Source of the DNA: an uncultured Prevotella sp. | GTDB taxonomy: Bacteria; Bacteroidota; Bacteroidia; Bacteroidales; Bacteroidaceae | Direction of reading: 5' to 3' | DNA length: 64,000 nt | NCBI GenBank assembly: GCA_944320355.1 | Contig: CALUHC010000017.1 | Coordinates: forward strand, 1 to 64,000 | In this document: positions 1 through 7,866 of the stretch, in pieces | Numbering within the stretch: position 1 is the stretch's first letter | How the letters are laid out: every line of letters starts with the position of its first letter | Made by a program: the position numbers and the translations under genes | The notes under the pieces: model-generated | Told to the model about the DNA's origin: nothing | Databases searched by the model: none | The model's input: only the letters and a program-made list of their open reading frames with translations

Positions 1-120
1 CAAATATACACCCAAAAATTGAAATAGCGAGCGATATTCGATAATATTTAGATTTAATTATGATTGTAATAAGCTGGTTATTAATAGACATTTGCGATTA
101 TGTGATATTTTAAGATAGTA

Positions 121-150
121 CAGGTTCGAGAGCCTCTCTCTCCGCAACCA
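121..150 (+). other. tRNA-Ser-like 3' end fragment
   Basis: The stretch ggttcgag followed by ctctctccgca resembles the T-loop and the acceptor 3' strand of a serine tRNA. No matching D-arm, anticodon arm or 5' acceptor strand is visible in the AT-rich 120 bases before it, so it is not an intact tRNA. Such 3' fragments are typical of attachment sites left when an element integrates into a tRNA gene. A chance match is also possible. Confidence 0.25.
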
Positions 151-158
151 AAAACATA

Positions 159-190
159 AAGTCCTTGAGTGGCACGCCGCTCAAGGACTT
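159..190 (+). terminator. hairpin, possible terminator
   Basis: An 11-bp perfect stem (AAGTCCTTGAG paired with CTCAAGGACTT) encloses a 10-base loop. No U-tract follows, so it may be a terminator of upstream transcription or a leader hairpin 13 bases before the next start codon. Confidence 0.4.
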
Positions 191-202
191 CGTCATATAA
201 AG

Positions 203-622
203 ATGCGTGATGGAAAAGATATCGTGAACGTACTGAAATCTCTCATAGTCTGGCTGTGCTTCATTCCAGTGGCAGTGCTCAATGGCGGCTTGCGGGAGTA
301 TGTGTTGGCCAAAGCTATAGGCGAAGAATGGGCATTGCCTGTAAGCGGCGCCATATTAAGTGTGTGCGTGTTTCTGATCACCAAGCTTCTGCTGCCTCGA
401 ATAGCAAGAGTGAGCTCCAGCAAAGATTGTTGGGCAATAGGTGGATGCTGGCTCGTTTTGACCATCGCCTTTGAATTTGCGGCAGGACTGGCCGGAGACG
501 ATGCCCCAACGGATCTCATCGCTGCCTACAATCCGCTGACCGGTAATTTGTGGCTGTTGGTTTTGGCAACAACACTATTGTCACCGATTATAGTCAAGCA
601 TTTGTCAGGGAATGACTATTGA
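203..622 (+). CDS. small hypothetical inner-membrane protein
   Basis: A 139-residue protein with about four hydrophobic helices (near residues 10-30, 40-62, 77-97 and 113-132). It has no catalytic motif that I recognise. The charged N-terminus followed by a long hydrophobic stretch reads as a membrane anchor, not a cleaved signal. Only 17 bases separate it from the next gene on the same strand, so the two are probably co-transcribed. The start is the first ATG after the 159-190 hairpin. The function is unknown. Confidence 0.7.
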   Translation: MRDGKDIVNVLKSLIVWLCFIPVAVLNGGLREYVLAKAIGEEWALPVSGAILSVCVFLITKLLLPRIARVSSSKDCWAIGGCWLVLTIAFEFAAGLAGDDAPTDLIAAYNPLTGNLWLLVLATTLLSPIIVKHLSGNDY

Positions 623-639
623 ATTAATGCGAAGACAAT

Positions 640-1068
640 ATGGATTTGTCGGATTGGTTTAAAGGTTTCGAGAAAGGATTGTCCAGACTCACACCAGAGC
701 AACGTGCCGCTTTCTTCTCTGAATGTGGCAAGAACTGCGTGAGTGGCGGCACACTTTCTATTTACAGAGAACTCTACGAGGATGCCAAAGGAGATATGGA
801 CGCTTTCTTTCTGCTGGCCAATGGATCGCCGGGAGTCAAGGGTGAGATCGTGGAACAAGGGCGTGTCTATCATCTTATATTTCTGGAGTGCACGTGCAAT
901 CTGTGCAAGAAGGGTTACGTCACCACGCCCATGGTCTGTGAATGCTCCAGGCAAAGTGTCATTTATTCTTTGAAAAGCCTTTGGGAAAAGCAAGACTTTA
1001 CCGTGACGCTGTGCCATTCCATTTTGCAAGGCAGAGATAACTGCAAGATGCGCATAGAGGTTTTGTGA
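640..1068 (+). CDS. cysteine-rich conserved hypothetical protein (DUF6144-like)
   Basis: A soluble 142-residue protein with many conserved-looking cysteines: CGKNC near residue 30, ECTCNLC near residue 83, CECSR near residue 99 and CHSIL near residue 124. This pattern matches, from memory, a family of uncharacterised anaerobe proteins (DUF6144-like), so the name is tentative. Clustered cysteines suggest metal or Fe-S binding, but no chemistry can be assigned. It probably forms a two-gene unit with the membrane protein 17 bases upstream. Confidence 0.65.
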   Translation: MDLSDWFKGFEKGLSRLTPEQRAAFFSECGKNCVSGGTLSIYRELYEDAKGDMDAFFLLANGSPGVKGEIVEQGRVYHLIFLECTCNLCKKGYVTTPMVCECSRQSVIYSLKSLWEKQDFTVTLCHSILQGRDNCKMRIEVL

Positions 1069-1242
1069 TAACAGCAGATGGCTCTTTGCGCCCAAGCCGG
1101 GGCTAGTCTCAGCCCGCCAATCATGCTTACCGACATGAGCTTGCACGTGCCAACGTGAGTTCGGCACATCAGACATTTACTTAATAAGGTTTGGGGGAGC
1201 GTACAACCTACTCCACTTGCCATTTACTCTGCATAAACACCA

Positions 1243-1602
1243 TCATACTTTCCTGAAATTCCCCATCTCATCAAAAAAATAGGAGTGTTCCAATCCCCAT
1301 TTATCCATCATTCGTATAATCGGTATCAGCGAAAGGCCTGTATCAGTCAGCCTATATTCTGTACGTGGAGGCGTTTCGTGATATACTGTTTTTGAAATGA
1401 TTCCCATAAACTCCATTTCACTCAATTGTTGCGCAAGCACTCGCTTTGTTGCCCCAGGAATAACACGCAGAAACTCACTCGGACGAAGGAGACCGCGATT
1501 CATACAATTTATCAAGTACGCTTTCCACTTACCGCCGACCATCATTTGATAAATGGTTACACCGCAATCAAGGTCTATTGGTATCTTCCTTTCGTATTTC
1601 AT
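1243..1602 (-). CDS. HxlR-family transcriptional regulator
   Basis: A 119-residue single-domain winged-helix protein. The N-terminal cysteine (DCGVTIYQ), the GGKWKAYLI motif at the start of helix 1, LAQQLSEMEFMGII in the recognition region and the wing TEYRLTDTG are the standard HxlR landmarks. HxlR proteins often respond to electrophiles or oxidants through that cysteine. I chose the ATG at 1602 over an upstream ATG at 1632, because the upstream one overlaps a minus-strand TATTTTTG promoter box (1630-1637). It is divergent from the GlcG/HbpS gene, its likely target. Confidence 0.85.
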   Translation of the reverse strand: MKYERKIPIDLDCGVTIYQMMVGGKWKAYLINCMNRGLLRPSEFLRVIPGATKRVLAQQLSEMEFMGIISKTVYHETPPRTEYRLTDTGLSLIPIIRMMDKWGLEHSYFFDEMGNFRKV

Positions 1603-1690
1603 ATACAAATACTGATGAGCTTTTGTTTGCAAAAATACGCAAAAAACATTAGGTGATAAAATATTCTCCGGGTGATAAATTTGCCACTTA

Positions 1691-1721
1691 TTGCATATAT
1701 ATTGCTTTCAAACTAATTTTG
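1691..1721 (+). promoter_or_regulatory. promoter of the GlcG/HbpS-like gene
   Basis: TTG at 1691-1693, a 20-bp spacer and TAATTTTG at 1714-1721 fit the Bacteroidetes promoter. The start codon at 1746 follows 25 bases later, which supports that start. Confidence 0.7.
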
Positions 1722-1745
1722 CAGCAAAAAAGCAAAGACAAAAAA

Positions 1746-2237
1746 ATGAAGAAGATTTGTTTATTATTTATTTCATTCATTATCAGTAACAGTATTATGG
1801 CTCAAAAAATCAGACAATCATCAGGAGTGCTGACCGATGAAATTTGTGACATATTGCGTCATGCGGCGATGGAAAAAAGTCGCGAAATGAACCTTGACAT
1901 TAGTTTCGCCATCGCGGATGCGGACGGTCTCCCCCGTTTGTTCCAGCGTTTTGGCAATGCACTTGTGTTAAGCACTATACTTGTACCGGCAAAAGCCTAC
2001 ACATCGGCAATCACGCAGACCCCCACAGGCGAACTTCGGGAATCAGTCTCCGACAATAGGGATTTGATGGGTATGAACACTTGCGACCGAAAGATTACAG
2101 TTGTCCCAGGTGGATACCCTTTATTTGTTGACGGCAAAATTGCCGGCGCCATAGGCGTTGGAGGAGGCACCAAAGACCAGGACTTGCAAATTGCAGAATA
2201 TGTTGTGAGAAAATTCCAGGAAGCCGTTTACCAATAA
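1746..2237 (+). CDS. exported GlcG/HbpS-family (DUF336) protein
   Basis: A 163-residue protein: an N-terminal signal peptide (MKKICLLFISFIISNSIMAQ) and then a complete DUF336 fold with LDISFAIADADGLPRLFQRF, VPAKAYTSA and a glycine-rich PGGYPLFVDGKIAGAIGVGGG loop. Family members bind haem, cobalamin or small organic ligands, or sit in diol-use operons. The ligand cannot be told from sequence. An in-frame upstream extension to 1653 was rejected because it runs through the promoter. It is divergent from an HxlR regulator, so it is a likely regulated target. Confidence 0.8.
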   Translation: MKKICLLFISFIISNSIMAQKIRQSSGVLTDEICDILRHAAMEKSREMNLDISFAIADADGLPRLFQRFGNALVLSTILVPAKAYTSAITQTPTGELRESVSDNRDLMGMNTCDRKITVVPGGYPLFVDGKIAGAIGVGGGTKDQDLQIAEYVVRKFQEAVYQ

Positions 2238-2329
2238 GCAATCACCCTAGGACTGTTTACTGGCAGCCCCAGGCATTATGTCCAGCGCCCAGGCCGCCTA
2301 AACCAGACATGGAAACACAAGCAGCCAGA

Positions 2330-2369
2330 GGCGTTCCGGCACAGGCACTAGCCCCGCCGCCGGAACGCC
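2330..2369. terminator. hairpin between convergent genes
   Basis: A perfect 11-bp stem (GGCGTTCCGGC paired with GCCGGAACGCC) around an 18-base loop lies between the ends of the GlcG/HbpS-like gene and the minus-strand lipoprotein gene. There is no T-run on either side, so termination is plausible but unproven. Confidence 0.4.
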
Positions 2370-2412
2370 ACCGGGCGAAAACGGCAAGCAAAACCGCCAG
2401 CGCCTCCAACTG

Positions 2413-2805
2413 TCACCTATAGTCTTTCGGGCCGTATTTTACCTCGCATATCACCTTCCCCTTATCCTTAGCCGAATGGTAAGTGTAAGCAAAGCTATAG
2501 CCCGCGTCCTTATAGTCTTTCACTGACGTGGCGTTCTTGACCTGTTCCAGCAACACACCGTACACATTGGCATCGTTCACAATGTCTGCATTGTCCATGT
2601 TGCCACTCAGGGTGTAATAATAGTGCAGAGTGTGCGTGGCGCGGTCGAACGTCATGCTGTCTATCGTCATGCCCTCTCCAATGGGGGCGGGGCATTTCTT
2701 CGACGTGTATTCCCTGGCCTCGCGCTCGCATCTCTCTTCGAGACTTTCCTGACACGACACTGACATACAGGCCAACGCCGCTATCAATATGGTTGTCTTT
2801 CTCAT
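2413..2805 (-). CDS. small lipoprotein, unknown function
   Basis: A 130-residue protein with a lipoprotein signal (MRKTTILIAALACMSVSCQ), cleaved before Cys18. The mature part is short and mostly polar with two further cysteines, and I recognise no domain. It probably sits in the outer or inner membrane facing the periplasm. A minus-strand TACCTTTG box at 2905-2912 lies 100 bases upstream. The sequence just downstream of that box (GATAAGCTGC) is shared with repeats near 39.6-39.9 kb and with the guaA leader. Confidence 0.7.
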   Translation of the reverse strand: MRKTTILIAALACMSVSCQESLEERCEREAREYTSKKCPAPIGEGMTIDSMTFDRATHTLHYYYTLSGNMDNADIVNDANVYGVLLEQVKNATSVKDYKDAGYSFAYTYHSAKDKGKVICEVKYGPKDYR

Positions 2806-3265
2806 CGTGTTCCCTTTCTTTGCCGCTTTACTTTATTAAAAAGATAATGCCATCGAGAGGGATGAAAACTTGCTTTCAAATCCCCAAGCGCAGCTTATCT
2901 CCTGCAAAGGTACAAATAACTTGTGACAAAACAGCAAACGAGAGGCTGCAAACGGCATTTGCCGCACGGACGAGACAAAGCCGGCCAGGCAAGAGACACC
3001 GGACGCGAATGGACAGAACACATTACGGTTAATGCAATTCCATTAAAAAAACATTATCACACCGTTTATTTGACTTGTATCAAATAAATAAGTTGTTTGC
3101 GCACACAGTATATCAAAATGCTTGCACATAAGACACAAAACCTGTAATTTTGCAACTGAAAACTAATAATAAGGATAACTGAGAGAGAAAAGTCGGACAA
3201 AAGAAAAAGAACAGCCGACAGAGAAAAGTAAGTAACAATTAAAAGAAAAGAAAGGGTAACAAAAG
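2806..3265. other. 460-base intergenic region
   Basis: It holds divergent promoters: a minus-strand TACCTTTG box at 2905-2912 for the lipoprotein and a plus-strand promoter at 3122-3152. No ORF, tRNA or convincing structured RNA was seen. Confidence 0.5.
3122..3152 (+). promoter_or_regulatory. promoter of the small secreted protein gene
   Basis: TTG at 3122-3124, a 20-bp spacer and TAATTTTG at 3145-3152. The start codon is about 110 bases downstream, so the leader is long and purine-rich. Confidence 0.65.
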
Positions 3266-3673
3266 ATGAAAAGATTGTATTTTACGGTCGTGGCTCTGCT
3301 CAGCATGACCATGACATTTGCAGGAAACGAAGAAGGAATGAAGGCTGGAAAGAACGGCGCAAACGCTACAGCAGTGGCAACAGTGGCCAACAGCGATGCG
3401 GCAAACTACGAGATTCGCTACAATGTGCGCCGTCTTGGCGAAACGCTCGGGCTGAACCAATGGCAGATGGACTCTGTGGAGGCTCTCAACGCAATGTTCA
3501 ACGCCGACCTTACGGCTGTGGCCGGAGCCGAGAAAAGCGCCCGCAAGGAGATGCTGGGCGATGCCATAGCCAAAGACCACGCCTACATGAGCCATGTGCT
3601 CACACCGGCACAGCTCGGCAAGTATGAGACTCTTATCAACACAACGTTTGCCAACCGCGGCATAGAAAAATAG
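3266..3673 (+). CDS. small exported helical protein
   Basis: A 135-residue protein with a clear signal peptide (cleavage after MTFAG, near residue 20). The mature part is helical, with an alanine-rich linker and then a segment resembling Spy/LTxxQ-like periplasmic proteins (LGLNQWQMDSVEALN, then VLTPAQLGKYETLI). A chaperone-like or envelope-stress role would fit that resemblance but is inference. A strong terminator follows directly, so it is monocistronic. Confidence 0.65.
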   Translation: MKRLYFTVVALLSMTMTFAGNEEGMKAGKNGANATAVATVANSDAANYEIRYNVRRLGETLGLNQWQMDSVEALNAMFNADLTAVAGAEKSARKEMLGDAIAKDHAYMSHVLTPAQLGKYETLINTTFANRGIEK

Positions 3674-3700
3674 GCTGCGCAAGCAAACATATACCAGAAA

Positions 3701-3734
3701 AAGCCGACGCACATCACTGTGCGCCGGCTTTTTT
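3701..3734 (+). terminator. rho-independent terminator
   Basis: A 13-bp stem with one A-C mismatch around the 4-base loop TCAC is followed by six T. It ends the small secreted gene just before the protease promoter box at 3770-3777. Confidence 0.85.
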
Positions 3735-3803
3735 GCGCCCTGTCGGAACGTGTTTTCGCCATTTTTCGTTATTTTTGCAGTGTTGAACACTATCCATTAC
3801 CAC

Positions 3804-6011
3804 ATGAAACGAATCATAACAGCTCTGCTCGCGATAGGCATGACGGCCGCGGCGGCCACGGCGCAACGGCCGCGCTACGACAAGATGTCGCCACTTGTGC
3901 GCCGCGCCGCGGCCTCACACACAGCCGCCAAACGACTGCCACCGGCGGGCAACGACAGACTCATCAGCGTGTTCGTGGCCATTGACCCGGCCGCGGCCGA
4001 CAGTGTGCTGAAAGCCAACGGGTGCCGCGTTCACGACCTGTCGGACGACATCGCCATCGCCTCGGTGCCGCTGTCGCGTCTCGCCTCGCTCTCTGCCCAC
4101 CCTGCCGTTGGCAGGATTGAGGCAGCAAGCCTGTGCAAGACAACGATGGACACAACCGCAACCGTCATAAACACCGGCCCCGTTTACTTAGGCACGGCCC
4201 TGCCGCAGGCTTTCACCGGGCGCGGAGTTGTGGTAGGGGTGATGGATGTCGGCTTCGACCTGACCCACCCCACGTTCTACGACTCCACGGCCACCGACTA
4301 CCGCATCCGCGCCTTCTGGGACCAGCTCGACAAGGACACCGTGGGCAGCGCGCTCCCAGTGGGGCGCGACTACGTGGGCACCGAAGCCCTGAGGCGCAAG
4401 CTCCACTCCACCGACGGGTTCTCACAGACGCACGGCACCCACACGCTCGGCATAGCGGCGGGCAGCGGCTACGACTCGCCATACCGCGGAATGGCCTTCG
4501 AGAGCGACATCTGCATAGTGAGCAACGCCATCTCCGCCAACCAGCCGCTCATCGACTCGGCCGACATCTACAAATACACATCGGCCACCGACGCGCTCGG
4601 CTTCAAGTACATATTCGACTATGCAGCGAGCCGCGGGATGCCCTGCGTGGTGTCGTTCAGCGAGGGCTATGCGCCGTCATACGGCTCAGAGGACAGCCTG
4701 TACAGCCGCTACATAGAACGCCTTGTAGGCCCGGGCCGCATACTCGTGGCCTCGGCCGGCAACGAGTCGGTAAGCTACGGATACGTGGACAAGCCGCGCG
4801 GCATGGACAGCGCGGGCTCGTTCCTGTACAGCACGGAGCGCCAGGCGGGATTCTTAGTGCAGTCCGACGGCCCCGTGGGGCTGCGGCTGCTGTCCTACGG
4901 CCCGTCGACAGTCGACACTATCAGCATATCGCCAGCCGACTGCCCGCCCGACTCTACCGTCACACTCAGCCTCGCGCTGTCCGGAGGACGCCGTCCCTGC
5001 ACGGCCGCAATAAGCAGGTACGCCTCGGCATTTGGCAGGCGCGACGACATTTGGTCAGTGGAGCTGGAGTGCGATGTGCCGCTGAACAACGCCGGTGCGC
5101 TGGCCGTGGTCATCGACGGAGCCGCCGCCGAGGCATCGTTGCGCACATACTACTCGGCGATGTTCTACAACGGACTGGCCGACGCGGCGTGGGACGACGC
5201 GGAGATAAGCCACAACGTGATGGCACCCGGCAACTTCCCCGGCGTGATAACCGTAGGCGCCACCATCCACCGCACGGGCTTCACCAACTACAAAGGCACG
5301 TACTACGACTACAGCCAGCCCGGACGCAACGACGGAGTGCGTTCATACTACTCGTCGGTAGGCCCGACGATGGACGGCCGCACCAAGCCCGACGTGCTTG
5401 CCCCGGGCGACAACATCGTGTCATCCTACAGCAGCTACTACGAGGAACACAACCCTGAGGCCTACGACATAAACTCCGACGTGGCCCACTTCTCGTTCGG
5501 CGGACGGCAGTATGCGTGGAACTCCAACACAGGCACGTCGATGGCCACACCCGTCGTGGCCGGCGCCATCGCACTGTGGCTGCAGGCCAGACCCGACCTC
5601 ACGCCCGACGAGGCACTCGACGCGCTCGCGCACACCTGCCGTCGGCCCGAGAGCGGTCTTACGTATCCCAACAACCGGTACGGCTATGGCGAGATAGACG
5701 TTTACCGCGGACTGCTCTACCTGCTCGGCATCGACGGCATAGAGGGCATCAGCACCACGCAGCCGCAGCGACTCCGCGCGGCCATAACGTCCGCCGGACT
5801 GCTCACCCTGCGCTTCGCCAGCGCACCCGCCGCCCCGCTCTCCGTCAGGCTCTACTCCACCTCGGGCACACTCCTGATGCACAAGACAATCCGCTCTCCG
5901 CAAAGTTCGGCCGTCAGCATCGACGTCTCACAGCTGCCCTCGGGCATCTATGCCGTGCAAACGGACAGCATGGAAGAAGGCTTCACGGGGTCAACGCTGG
6001 TCAGGAAGTAG
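3804..6011 (+). CDS. secreted subtilisin-like (S8) serine protease with C-terminal sorting domain
   Basis: 735 residues: a signal peptide (ending ATAQ), a short propeptide-like region and a peptidase S8 domain. The catalytic triad reads Asp148 (VMDVGFD), His210 (THGTHTLG) and Ser579 (GTSMATP), with the oxyanion Asn in SAGNES. A long insertion (about residues 330-470) separates His and Ser, as in other Bacteroidetes cell-surface subtilases. The last 85 residues resemble a type IX secretion type A sorting tail (LRFASAP, VRLYSTSGTLL, LPSGIYAV). It is therefore probably exported and held on the surface, acting on extracellular proteins. The ATG at 3804 was chosen because it starts the signal peptide. 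A TATTTTTG box lies at 3770-3777. Confidence 0.92.
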   Translation: MKRIITALLAIGMTAAAATAQRPRYDKMSPLVRRAAASHTAAKRLPPAGNDRLISVFVAIDPAAADSVLKANGCRVHDLSDDIAIASVPLSRLASLSAHPAVGRIEAASLCKTTMDTTATVINTGPVYLGTALPQAFTGRGVVVGVMDVGFDLTHPTFYDSTATDYRIRAFWDQLDKDTVGSALPVGRDYVGTEALRRKLHSTDGFSQTHGTHTLGIAAGSGYDSPYRGMAFESDICIVSNAISANQPLIDSADIYKYTSATDALGFKYIFDYAASRGMPCVVSFSEGYAPSYGSEDSLYSRYIERLVGPGRILVASAGNESVSYGYVDKPRGMDSAGSFLYSTERQAGFLVQSDGPVGLRLLSYGPSTVDTISISPADCPPDSTVTLSLALSGGRRPCTAAISRYASAFGRRDDIWSVELECDVPLNNAGALAVVIDGAAAEASLRTYYSAMFYNGLADAAWDDAEISHNVMAPGNFPGVITVGATIHRTGFTNYKGTYYDYSQPGRNDGVRSYYSSVGPTMDGRTKPDVLAPGDNIVSSYSSYYEEHNPEAYDINSDVAHFSFGGRQYAWNSNTGTSMATPVVAGAIALWLQARPDLTPDEALDALAHTCRRPESGLTYPNNRYGYGEIDVYRGLLYLLGIDGIEGISTTQPQRLRAAITSAGLLTLRFASAPAAPLSVRLYSTSGTLLMHKTIRSPQSSAVSIDVSQLPSGIYAVQTDSMEEGFTGSTLVRK

Positions 6012-6054
6012 GCATCGGGCGACAAATCACGGCCACGCCCCGCAACGTTTTCCC

Positions 6055-6280
6055 GTTAACATCTATATGTTAATGGCACAAAGAACGCACTGCCCATATA
6101 ACAATCTGGCAGTCAGAATGTTACGATACGTGCCGTTTCACAATGCGAAACGGCACGTATTGCGTCCTGAAACGGGCCGTTTTATAAGCCCAAACGGCAC
6201 ACTTCGCATCACAAGACGGCACACACAAAAAGACAAGGCCACACTGCCTGTTTTTAGTTTCATATATGCAAGCAGTGGCA
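6055..6280 (+). repeat. 22-bp-periodic palindrome array A, long form
   Basis: Left terminal palindrome TTAACATCTATATGTTAA at 6056-6073, then five units with core centres at 6132, 6154, 6176, 6198 and 6220 (exactly 22 bp apart), then the right palindrome TTTCATATATGCAA at 6258-6271. The terminal centres are 200 bp apart. Units 1 and 2 are exact reverse complements even at atypical bases. It lies between convergent genes. Confidence 0.88.
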
Positions 6281-6388
6281 AGGCGCGGATAGCATTGAGC
6301 ATATCTGCCCTTAGGCTTGCGCCTTCCTTCCGCCCAACGACAGCGGCTTGCACCATATTGCCGCATCCCCAGGCTGCGGAAGAGGCAC

Positions 6389-6418
6389 GAAAAAAGCCCG
6401 GCCACAATGGCCGGGCTT
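6389..6418 (-). terminator. terminator of the outer-membrane barrel gene
   Basis: An 11-bp perfect stem (AAGCCCGGCCA with TGGCCGGGCTT, loop CAA) is followed on the minus strand by a T-run (the A-run from 6389 on the plus strand). Confidence 0.85.
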
Positions 6419-6448
6419 GCTGTTTAAATTCTGTTTACGTGCTTCTTA

Positions 6449-7066
6449 TTAGAAGTTGTAGTACATGGCGAAGTTCACCTGTGAGAGATCTACATTGAAA
6501 TCGAATGTAGAAGAAGCCTTCATATCCTCTATATCGCCACCAAGGCTTGTGGTCTCCCAACCGAGGTTACCAACAGAAGCAACGAATGAAAGCTTGTCCG
6601 AAAGGTCAACCTTAACACCCGGCTTGAAAGCAATATAGAACGTACTTACGGTTGCGTCAAAGTCTTCGGTATCCAAATCTTCATCTCCGTCAATCGTAGC
6701 CTTGCCATAAGTATATCCTAATCCTCCCTGTATGAAAAGACTAACATTGTTCCACTTAACGAAGTGATAACGTGCGTATGGCTGAATGGTAAAGCCATTC
6801 ATCTTATCAAAGGTTTCATCAATGAACGTAGTAAGAGAGATGTTCGATGCGTGCTCATAGCCGATGCCGATACCAACAGTCCATTTGTCATCGAGATTGT
6901 AGCCAATCTCCGGAATGATAGAGAACGTTGTGGTGGCATCAACGTCCACTCCGTCCTGATGGATAGGCTTGTATGAATTCACTCCAAGACCTCCACCGAT
7001 GTACACCTGTGCGCTGGCGGCAACTGTTGCAACCATGAACGCAACCATTAACATAACTTTCTTCAT
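6449..7066 (-). CDS. outer-membrane beta-barrel protein
   Basis: A 205-residue protein: a signal peptide cleaved after ASAQ, then eight or so amphipathic strands starting YIGGGLGVNSY and ending YYNF with a terminal phenylalanine, the usual signal for outer-membrane assembly. It belongs to the small OmpW/OmpX-like barrels common in Bacteroidetes. The function is unknown. The ATG at 7066 (MKKVML) was preferred to one three codons upstream because it begins the signal peptide. It has its own promoter and terminator and is monocistronic. Confidence 0.85.
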   Translation of the reverse strand: MKKVMLMVAFMVATVAASAQVYIGGGLGVNSYKPIHQDGVDVDATTTFSIIPEIGYNLDDKWTVGIGIGYEHASNISLTTFIDETFDKMNGFTIQPYARYHFVKWNNVSLFIQGGLGYTYGKATIDGDEDLDTEDFDATVSTFYIAFKPGVKVDLSDKLSFVASVGNLGWETTSLGGDIEDMKASSTFDFNVDLSQVNFAMYYNF

Positions 7067-7107
7067 AATCTCCAATTATTTGTTAAACATATAAAAGTTA
7101 AGCGGTG

Positions 7108-7138
7108 CAAAAGTACTACTTTCCGCATTACCCGCAAA
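7108..7138 (-). promoter_or_regulatory. promoter of the outer-membrane barrel gene
   Basis: On the minus strand TTTG (plus 7135-7138), 19 bp, then TACTTTTG (plus 7108-7115). This is a near-perfect Bacteroidetes promoter. Confidence 0.8.
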
Positions 7139-7217
7139 ACTTTTAGCAAAAAAACTTGAAAAAGATACGACTTTTTTGTTGACACGCTGTTAAGAAATGG
7201 TTAAAATGCGAAGTAAG

Positions 7218-7249
7218 TTTTCCTTTTTCGGAAATAAGCACTATCTTTG
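7218..7249 (+). promoter_or_regulatory. promoter of the Nudix hydrolase gene
   Basis: TTTT at 7218-7221, 20 bp, then TATCTTTG at 7242-7249. The gene starts 25 bases later. Confidence 0.6.
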
Positions 7250-7273
7250 AAAATTAATAACACATAGCCGATT

Positions 7274-7822
7274 ATGGGAGAACATGACATGAAATGGCGC
7301 ACGCTCGGCAGCGAGTACATCATCCGCAGGCCGTGGCTCACGGCACGGCGCGACACCGTGGAACTGCCCAATGGGGCTGTGAACGACGAATACTACGTAC
7401 TGGAATATCCCGACTGGATAAACGTGACGGCCATAACGGCCGACGGGCAATATGTATTCGTGAGGCAATACCGCCACGGGCTCGGCCAAACTTGCCACGA
7501 GATAGTGGCCGGAGTGATAGAGCCGGGCGAGCAGCCAGAGGCGGCGGCACGCCGCGAACTGATGGAAGAGACAGGCTTCGGCGGCGGGAAGTGGCGCGAA
7601 CTGATGACAATCTCACCCAACCCGAGCACCGTCACAAACGTCGTGCATTGCTTCGTGGCCACCGGAGTGGAACGTTTAGGCACACAGCACCTCGACGCTA
7701 CAGAAGACATCGAGGTATGCCTGTTCACCAAAGACGAGGTGCTGCGTATGCTCGAACGCGGCAAGATAATGCAGGCACTGATGGCCGCGCCGCTGTGGCG
7801 GCTGTTCGCCGAAGGGCAGTGA
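7274..7822 (+). CDS. Nudix hydrolase (ADP-ribose pyrophosphatase type)
   Basis: A 182-residue protein with a full Nudix box at residues 80-102: GVIEPGEQPEAAARRELMEE followed by TGF. The acidic REXXEE residues that bind Mg2+ are all present. The preceding sheet (YYVLEYPDWINVTAITADG, FVRQYRHG) is typical of ADP-ribose/NDP-sugar pyrophosphatases, which clear reactive nucleotide sugars in the cytoplasm. The exact substrate is inferred. A second possible start (MKWRTL) lies at 7289. The peptidase gene follows after 44 bases. Confidence 0.88.
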   Translation: MGEHDMKWRTLGSEYIIRRPWLTARRDTVELPNGAVNDEYYVLEYPDWINVTAITADGQYVFVRQYRHGLGQTCHEIVAGVIEPGEQPEAAARRELMEETGFGGGKWRELMTISPNPSTVTNVVHCFVATGVERLGTQHLDATEDIEVCLFTKDEVLRMLERGKIMQALMAAPLWRLFAEGQ

Positions 7823-7866
7823 CCGCACACCAAGAACAACAAAACATACATTATTAATATATAGAC

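Noticed and set aside
6125-6225. Regularly spaced repeats that might be a CRISPR array
   Set aside because: The period is only 22 bp with 5-11 bp between cores, units are palindromic and divergent, there are no cas genes, and the same pattern recurs at nine places.
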